Positions 57,118-64,000 of a stretch of 64,000 bases of DNA are shown piece by piece. Origin of the DNA: Symsagittifera roscoffensis. Its lineage: Eukaryota; Xenacoelomorpha; Acoela; Convolutidae. The notes beneath the pieces are model-generated. The model had not been told where the DNA came from and did not search any database. It worked only from the letters and a program-made list of their open reading frames with translations. Position 1 is the first letter of the stretch. Every line of letters begins with the position of its first letter. A program made the position numbers and the translations under genes. The DNA lies in contig NC_087064.1 in the NCBI RefSeq assembly GCF_963678635.1, positions 27,070,059 to 27,134,058 of the forward strand, written 5' to 3'.

Positions 57118-57323
57118 CTTTTAAACATGGGCATCAAAAATGATTCATTGTTGGATCTTTTCCCCGTAGCGACAAAATCGAAGAACCTGAGTTACGCGTT
57201 TCCGCCCATATTCAACATCAACACAACGCTTGTCGCTCAGCCTCTCTTTACCCTAATCACAACCACGTGGATTAAGCAAGAATGGCTAGGCCAAGACTAC
57301 TGGACAGCTCCTGCTAAAACATA
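57118..57323 (+). CDS. Cys-loop receptor-like exon (ligand-binding domain)
   Basis: Between a possible AG acceptor (57116-57117) and a consensus donor (ATA|GTAAGT, GT at 57324) lies a 206-nt open frame. It encodes SLLDLFPVATKSK, then LSYAFPPIFNINTT, then LITTTWIKQEWLGQDYW. The last block matches the TTNVWLxQxW-type strand of nicotinic and related pentameric channels, and the spacing to the preceding strand fits. No Cys loop or membrane span is in this exon, and neighbouring exons were not found. The ATG at 57127 could be internal, because no signal peptide follows. It could also be a pseudogene piece. Confidence 0.45.
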
Positions 57324-60195
57324 GTAAGTTCGCGTTAGTCTCATACCCTTCACCAATAGGCATACTGCAGCAACATCAGGCGCGCTCTTTCGTCCAACGG
57401 ATTCTTACTCGAGTTAAGGGACCCTATACTAACTACTTTAACCGTTTCTTAGATTTTAGGGTCAGCGTACAACGTTTTGTAAGCCTACCCCCTTCCGGTC
57501 CCACCTTTTAAAAAAAACCTATGAAGTGACTATCGCAGTATGGCGGCGAGCCGTTGCAATGGCATGATTGGTTTGGGTAATTTAAGAGATGCATTGCCTA
57601 TAATCGTACGCTCACCAATGAAGTTGAATTGACTCTTTAGAAACTATTAGTCAGTCATTGCTAAAGCTAAATTCTCCCGCGGCCATTTTGCGTATGGCAG
57701 ATTTTTTTGTTTAGAAAAATGTGCTGAATACCTTGCAACGTAAATTTGGTTAAATTTGGATAATAAGTAAAAGGAAAATTCACCCTAGTGCCCTGACTTG
57801 AGACAACTTATGATTTTTTTTTCTATCGTAAATTGTTTATGTTCTTTGTTGATTCAATTTTCGGTTTTTCGTTCAATCCTAAGTTGATTGGCACAGTTAG
57901 TAACGCGAGCCAACTACCCTTGAAGGCGTAGGAAAACTAGACTTGAAAGCGTACTAGTTTTCCTAAGGCAAACGTGTTTTTATACAAGTGGAGCTGAAGT
58001 ACCCAAAGTTGCTCTTTGCGGTATGGGGCAGGCCGAATTGATTCTTCAAAATTGATACACAAGTCCTCTCCTCAGTAGAAATCTTTTCATAAACAGCTTG
58101 AAAACTTTCCATTGATTCTATAACGCTACTAATTCAAAATCGACTGCTACACTTAGTTCAACACAAAAAAAATGTCTTCGAAAAAATTTCCGCACACATC
58201 CAAAAATCACCGAAACCAAAATCCACTAACACCCAACCTCGTTCTTATCAACTCGTGCTTATCGGCTGCTTTAGCAAAGAGCCTTGAGCTCAGCAGAGGG
58301 CTTGAAGGCGTAAATAATACAGTTGATACAGCCTAGACTGTTTGCTTTGTATCTTCTGGATTCAATTAAAGTTGGTTCCAAGTCATTCGATGTACCGGCG
58401 TTCAAAAAGTTTTTTTCGTATATTCAGCCCCTTTGGTTGTCTTCTTGCAGTAGCTTAGGTTTTGAGATGAATCTAGTCCAGATTGCGTTCCCATAACTTT
58501 GACCGTTACAAAGCTTCAAAAGCAAACATCGAAATTTTTTCCATTACTGTGCTTTTACTGTTAGATTGGGTCTAAAGCGGTGCATTTTCATCATTTAAAT
58601 GAAACTGTGCATGTTTCAAACGCAATATAGAAGACATATCACCCGTCTTACAAGTAAGCCTTTGGTGTGACATCAATTTGTATGGATCTTACTTAAAGGT
58701 CGACACTCTTCTGAGAGCCAACAGAAGAGTTTCAGGGTTAATTGATGGTTTATCACGCACATGGGTCTAAATGTTTGGTCGGATTTTTGTGGTGTACTAA
58801 ACGTACGTTTTGAGTAACCCGACATCTTTTAGTTTTCTCTGGTATAAATGTGGGATGAACTACAAAAGCACTTTCAACCAAACCCCATGCAATTATGTGC
58901 ACCACTGATTATCGGCGTTGTCTACGAGCTCCGCGGTCATCTTCGAAGAATTAATTGTTGTTTTGCCCTAATTTACTTTAAAACTACCTGCTTGTGTTAA
59001 TGCTCTTTCCGCTGCGAATTTTGGTGTTGCAGTACACGCATATTTTTGACGCCCGCGATCCACCGACGTGCAATTCTGCTGTAAAGTAACCGGCGAAAAA
59101 CGACCAGGGTTTTTCCGGGTAGCGGTCAATGCGGTAAGGCTAAATTTAAAACGAATGAGTTTCTCAGTTCTGCCGAGAACCGGAAAAAATCTAAATTTAT
59201 TCACGTTTTGGTTAATTTATTGAAAATAGGTGGGTTCAAGCTTTACAAGTTTTTGATTAGGTTTCTGAGCTAGCTGAAACATGAAACATTGCAGCAAGAT
59301 TAGCTCTCAAGCACATGGGAAATCTTTTAGTCCCGAAACTCCTACGTCTGTGTAAGGCTGGAAGTTAAACAACTCTCAGAAAATTCCAAAATACTAATGT
59401 TTAGTGGCTCCTACCACACATTGATTGGCGCGGTTGAGGTGGCTCTCACTTGCGCCTTAATCAATATTTAAACTAATATTTGTTTCGTCTTTTTTACCAT
59501 GATTGAGCCTACAATGTTCATTCTAAAAATAATTTTTGCATGCCGCTCTTTTGCTTTTCAATTTTATATTAGAAAAATCAAAAAGAGTTAAGGATCGTAG
59601 TTGTTAACACCTTCATGTGGTCTGATACCTTCATGTTCTGGCGCTTCAGTGGCCTATCTCGAAAGAAAAACTCTCCGTCTTTGACGCCAATCGGGGGACA
59701 TAAACTTTGATTTGACCACGGTTGATGAGTGTTCTGCGAAGACCGGAACCAACGGCAGTTCGGATGATAATTTGAAAAAAAAACTGTTGTCGTTAGAACT
59801 TGCTTTTTTTAAGGAATGATTGGCCATTCAAACTTTTAACCGTCAGCATTAGCAATAATCGTCCTCATAGCTTGTTGATGATTTTGTTGATAATATCGTT
59901 TTACATCTTAGTTAAAACAAGTTCTCCTTCAAAATTGATTGTCATTTGGATTGCACTGAGCTCATATCTCGCCATATATGCCTTTTTTCGAACTGGCTCT
60001 AGTTATTGACCAACTATAAACATTTTCGTAATTCAAGTACAACAATTGCGATCCATTTGAAGTAATAATTGCGTATCAAAAATTTTATGGCTTTGAAAAT
60101 TGAGATTATTCGCAAAGACATTCAAATTGCTTTGATCTAACAAAAAACAGGTCAAAAATTCGGATGGAAACATATCCGTCTGTGGCCTCAGATTA
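57324..60195. other. Less AT-rich stretch, no gene identified
   Basis: G+C is higher than elsewhere and some frames look protein-like but match nothing known: plus 57350-57508 (SFVQRILTRVKGPYTNYF), plus 58171-58338 (ATG, 55 codons, with LINSCLSAALAKSLELS), minus 59204-58968 (78 codons, NPGRFSPVTLQQNCTS). They could be exons of the Cys-loop-like gene or of others. None has convincing splice sites on both sides. Confidence 0.35.
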
Positions 60196-60740
60196 TTGTT
60201 CCGACTTTCGATACGAAAGTAACGGAATATTTGTGCTCGGGGTGGGTTTTTTTTTTCTTCAGACAAATTTCGACTTTTTAACTAGCCATTTTTGACGGAA
60301 TTTTTTTATATCATTCAAAATGCATTGTTGTCTTGAGCTTAAATTTGAAAAGATATTTCACCTGTGATCATTTTTTGTAAAGTTATGAGGGTTTAAAGAT
60401 TGCCATTTTGGCCAATTTGACCAATTTGGGACAATTAACGCGCGATATAATTCGCGCTATTAACGCGTAAGCGGAGATTTAATCCGTCTTATAAATCGTT
60501 CCAAATTGGTTGAACGAAGCTTATTTGCCATAATTGATTTGTTACAAGGAGCTAAATCAATCTTTTTGCACTTTATATGGCGTATGGGGGGATGATTTTC
60601 ATAAAAAAATTCAAATTTTAGAAAAAAAAGTTTCATTTTATTTGATTTCATATAATGTTTTTTTTGTTGTTACTGCTGCTCCATAAACCTTCAAAGCAGT
60701 CGGAACATTCAGGGCTTCGCCCTGATACGAGCAGTCTTGT
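60196..60740 (+). mobile_element. Helentron-like ~0.5 kb element, full-length copy
   Basis: The best preserved copy. The 5' end is TTGTTCCGACTTTCGATACGAAAG, which folds as a hairpin (CTTTCG-ATA-CGAAAG within TTCCG...CGGAA). Internal blocks are TTTTGGCCAATTTGACC, ACGCGTAAGCGGAG and GGGGGGATGATTTTC. The 3' end is AGTCGGAACATTCAGGGCTTCGCCCTG, then ATACGAGCAGTCTTGTT. The two ends hold inverted GTTCCGACT / AGTCGGAAC. Confidence 0.8.
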
Positions 60741-60886
60741 TTTCATTGTTCCTCTTGATAGCATCAAGCGCTTGTCGGAAGCAGTCTTCAACGCTAAGCA
60801 TCCTGTAATCATGGTTGGTCGTTATAGTTAAGGGTGGTGTCCATGCGTCTCTACCACAGCAAGAATCGTTATCGGAGCATTTCTTT

Positions 60887-61418
60887 TTGTTCCGACTTTC
60901 GATACGAAAGTAACGGAATATTTGTGCTCGGGGTGGGTTTTTTTTCTTCAGACAAATTTCGACTTTTTGACTAGCCATTTTTAGCGGAATTTTTTTTATA
61001 TCATGTGAAAGCTATTGTTGTCCTGAGCCTAAATTTGAAAAGATATTTTACCTGTGATCATTTTTTGTAAAGTTATGGGGGTTTAAAGATTGCCATTTTG
61101 GCCAATTTGGGACAATTAACGCGCGATATATTTCGCGCTATTCACGCGTAAGCGGATATTTAATCCGTCTCAGAAATCGTTCCAAATTGGTTGAAAGAAG
61201 CTTCATTGCCATAATTGATTGCTACTAAGAGCAACATCTATTCGTTTGTACTTTATATGGCGTGTGGGGGGATGACTTCATAAAAAAATTCAAATTTTAG
61301 AAATTTTTTTTAAAAATTTTATTCTATTACATTTAATTTTTTCATGTTATTACTGCTCTATAAACCTTAAAAGGCAGTCGGAACATTCAGGGCTTTGCCC
61401 TGATACGAGCAGTTTTGT
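60887..61418 (+). mobile_element. Helentron-like ~0.5 kb element, full-length copy
   Basis: Same structure as 60196-60740 and in the same orientation, 147 bp downstream. Minus-strand ORFs 60266-60033 and 60978-60709 share the peptide PRAQIFRYFRIESRN only because both cross the element's 5' end. Confidence 0.8.
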
Positions 61419-61751
61419 TTACGGTTCATGATTGAATTGCAATTCGTTGCTTTCAAGTTGCGTTTTCTAGTGCGGAACGTCGAAATTAACTGTGTAATAT
61501 GCCGCATTCCAAAATATACCTTAAAACCGATGGATCAAACCGATGGCCTCTACTTTCACCATCAGTTACTTTGATGTCAAGATGCTGTTTTTTTGTAGAA
61601 ATAACAATGGATTAGAAAAAAGTTGTAACATTGGAAAAATGAGCTTGGTGTGATATCATCGGAATGATTAGAGTGTCGAATGTCGAATGATCAGAAGGAT
61701 CCAATGAAGATGGCATATTTTGCAAGTTACATTTTGCGCTCTTTAGTTTTA
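61419..61751. other. Stretch without a recognised gene
   Basis: Nothing supported between the two element copies. A GAGTGTCGAATGTCGAATGATC short repeat lies at 61670. Confidence 0.4.
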
Positions 61752-62254
61752 AACAAGACCGCTAATATTAAGAAGCCCTGAATGCAATGTTCCGACTGCC
61801 TGTTAAGCTCAATTGTGTAGTTTTTGCTCTAAAATATCGATAGAAATAATATCTACAAAAAGGAAAAATATAAGTTTTTTTGAAATTTTTTCTCCACGCG
61901 CTTCGTTGAGTGAAACGTGATAAAAGTCGCAAAGCATGTTATAACTAAATTTGATGCTTCAAATCAATTTTGGAATATTTTCTAAAACGGATTATATCTC
62001 CGCTGTAATGGTAACAGTACGAAATATATCGCCCTTTAATTATTCCAAATTGGCGAAGTTGGCAATCTTTAAACGCCCACTACTTTATAAAAAAGTGAAT
62101 TTTTCAAAGTTGAGTTCATGACAACTAAATCTTTTTGGCTGACATCGGTAAGAACCCATCAAAAATACCCACTTAAAACGTAGAAACTTGTCTGGGGAAA
62201 AATCACCTCAAGCATTAGTTTTCCTTCACTTTCTTCAAATGTCGTAACAATAAT
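61752..62254 (-). mobile_element. Helentron-like ~0.5 kb element, reverse copy
   Basis: Reads AACAAGACCGCTAATATTAAG...AGCCCTGAATG...GTTCCGACTGCC at the 3' end (left) and ends CACTTTCTTCAAATGTCGTAACAATAA at the 5' end (right). It is more diverged than the two neighbouring copies, and its 3' hairpin is degraded. Confidence 0.7.
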
Positions 62255-62985
62255 AACCATGTCTAGGTCAGGCAGCTACCTCAGCGTCTTTTTATTGTAT
62301 CGATTTTCGCAGAAAAGTGAGGAATGTGTATGCTTGAAGAAGTTTTTTTAAGACTGATTTTGCTAAAGGTGATAGCGCTGCTCGATTACTGCTTTCTTAG
62401 TTTCATCACGAGAAATATTTAAGCGTGGCAATATTTAAGCGAACGAGTAGGCTTGTTTATTCCATTGTTTCACTGAATTTTGCCATTTGACCACAATGAA
62501 AATTTTTATGATGAGAAAATTGCTCTAGATCAGACAAAGTACCCTTTTGATTTCAATTTAGTTCTCTCTGCTTTTCATCAGCTGCTTCTCTAGTTTTTGC
62601 ACCTTTGGACTGAAAAATTCTGCACACAAATGATTCAAACGGTATTTCCAAAAGCACTTGCACGGGAATTTGAGTATAGATGCCTGGAGTATTTCATAGC
62701 TCAAATAATCGCCTTGCTCTCAACTCTTGTGATCAACTCGCCATTGCTTAGAGAGTCTGCCAGTTTTCGTGAGGAGAACTGTAGCTCACCGTCAGTCGTG
62801 AGGGTTAAGCCCGGGTGGAGGTAAAAACTTTATGCTTCGACCGTCTCGACCAAAATTTGGTTTGTTTCGACCGTGCTCGACCGAAACAAATGTGTTCGAC
62901 CGTGGACGAGCAAATTTGGGTATGTTCCGCTAGTTATCCTTCGTGCTAGTTCTTCTACGAATATCCATGTTGGAGTTCGATATGT
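62255..62985. other. Stretch with one doubtful ORF
   Basis: A plus-strand ORF at 62597-62824 (75 codons, with IAQIIALLSTLVINSPLL) ends at a donor-like GGAG|GTAAAA and could be an exon, but resembles nothing known. A CGACCG-rich motif (TTTCGACCGTGCTCGACCG) is repeated at 62836-62905. Confidence 0.35.
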
Positions 62986-63219
62986 TTAGCCAATCCAGTC
63001 TTTAGCTCCACATGACTTCCAATCGACGTATGCTTCATAGTAAATGGGATTTTCGTGGAACATTAAATCGGTGTAGTGGCGGTTTAGTCTAGATTTTTTT
63101 CTTACAACAAATCGCGTTTCACGACAACTTTTTGCTGAACCCAGGTAAAAAAAATATACTTTTCTATCTCGATGTTTATTAGGGCCAATTCCTTGATGTG
63201 ACTTGTATAATTTTTTCAA
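62986..63219 (-). CDS. Anonymous ORF, possible terminal exon
   Basis: The minus frame from 63219 to a stop at 62986 gives 77 codons. The last third (NRHYTDLMFHENPIYYEAYV) is protein-like and uses codons less AT-biased than the flanks, and could follow an acceptor TTACCTGGGTTCAG| near 63139. No domain is recognised. It might equally be a relic of a transposase or host gene. Confidence 0.3.
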   Translation of the reverse strand: MKKLYKSHQGIGPNKHRDRKVYFFYLGSAKSCRETRFVVRKKSRLNRHYTDLMFHENPIYYEAYVDWKSCGAKDWIG

Positions 63220-63968
63220 TTACTTTGTGCATAATGATCGGGGGATGGAAAAACGACAACTCTTCAGAACCAAAAAAGTCGAAACGAGCAGAGACATTCC
63301 GGATCACAAGAAGTTGACTTTCTTTATCATGGTTTGCAGGATGCATTTCTTACGAGAAGTCTTTTTGCCTCGGATTTAACAAGAAGAAAAAAAAATGAAT
63401 TTTATTTGGTTCGACGTTTTTGTCTGGTTTAACAGGCGAAGAACAGATTTTTTATGCCTCACATTTATTGAACTGCAACCAATGGTTTGTGATCAATGTC
63501 ACCTAAGACTCCAATGAAATGACCTCAATCAGAGGAATCGCAAAAGTTCTCGATAACATGCTGCTGCTTCATCTCGTCCTGGTTACTGTTTACTTGATCT
63601 CATTAAGCAAAATGAATTAGATTTTATTATAAACACTGCAAATGGTAAAAATCCGTTCAGTACAATTTCCACTTGTTTTATGTTCAGCCGTGGTATTAAA
63701 AAGTTAGTTGAATATGTCCGTCCAGTTTTTTAAAATTCGAAGGTTTTGGTGTCTTTAATGAAAAGTTACTTATTTGCTTGAAATTGCATTTTTTTTGTGC
63801 ATTCTGACTGCTCAATTGATCTGCAAACGCGTTCATATATGCTTCCGTAAAATTTTTGAATGCCAATACGAAGCCAAACTGTGCAATGGATTACTTTTTC
63901 AGTTACGGAGTTTATTCAAGGGATGCCCGCATCCAATTTCAAGCCTTAATAATCTATTTTAGTTTGAT
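63220..63968. other. Stretch without a recognised gene
   Basis: No coding region supported. The plus-strand ORF at 63774-63962 is short and Cys/Leu-rich without recognisable features. Confidence 0.4.
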
Positions 63969-64000
63969 TTTAGTACCAGTCTTACAAAAGTTGAGAAAAA
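63969..64000 (+). repeat. Start of a second copy of the 28.5-kb repeat
   Basis: TTTTAGTACCAGTCTTACAAAAG matches 28513-28540 (TTTTTAGCACCAGTCTTACTAAAATTG) with few differences. The window ends before the TTATAATCGAT part could be seen. Confidence 0.5.

Noticed and set aside
60033-60978. Two minus-strand ORFs sharing a conserved peptide
   Set aside because: The shared peptide comes from the 5' end of two copies of the ~0.5 kb element, not from a gene family.

Overview
The window is AT-rich, repeat-dense eukaryotic DNA, almost certainly from an invertebrate animal of unknown identity. Evidence for an animal is one two-exon piece of a rhodopsin-family GPCR gene with GT-AG introns (12.3-13.2 kb, minus strand) and one exon that resembles the ligand-binding domain of a Cys-loop receptor (57.1-57.3 kb, plus strand). 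There are no operons, ribosome binding sites, rRNA genes or CRISPR arrays. Most of the sequence is mobile or tandemly repeated DNA, and host genes are sparse.

Layout. 0-2.5 kb: the 5' end of an LTR retroelement on the minus strand (one LTR, a primer binding site, a leader and two upstream ORFs). 5.7-7.8 kb, 11.4-11.9 kb and 60.2-62.3 kb: copies of a ~0.5 kb non-autonomous element with subterminal inverted repeats and a 3' hairpin (Helentron-like by inference). 12.3-13.2 kb: GPCR exons. 17.25-25.6 kb: a ~3,860-bp unit present in 2.2 tandem copies; each full copy holds a 62-63 bp minisatellite and a small ORF pair whose first part looks like a signal peptide. 27.87-28.50 kb: a long palindrome with (TA)n at its centre. 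28.5-29.4 kb: a TTATAATCGAT-type low-complexity tract. 30.2 kb: a tRNA-Thr-like relic. 30.7-31.0 kb: a hAT-type MITE. 31.7-38.0 kb: elements built from an 85-86 bp repeat, in both orientations and sharing the same ends.

38.2-55.9 kb is the most unusual part: a ~17.6 kb LTR retroelement of Ty3/gypsy type on the minus strand, kin of the 0-2.5 kb copy. Reading 5' to 3' (falling coordinates) it has a long leader with an internal duplication, an upstream ORF, Gag, protease, a 294-bp in-frame duplication, reverse transcriptase, RNase H, integrase, a 62-codon ORF with two membrane spans, a Pro-rich decayed ORF, an envelope-like glycoprotein, a large Ser/Thr/Pro-rich ORF of about 534 codons with one frameshift, an Arg/Ser-rich decayed ORF and a 379-bp LTR. 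The 5' LTR and primer site are missing. Gag, Pol and Env all carry stops or frameshifts, so this copy is defective, whereas the 408-codon accessory ORF is open. An element of this size with several ORFs outside gag-pol-env is the best candidate for something undescribed.

56-64 kb holds a 32-bp minisatellite, the Cys-loop-like exon, more ~0.5 kb elements and a few anonymous ORFs. Family assignments were made by eye from motifs; no database search was possible.
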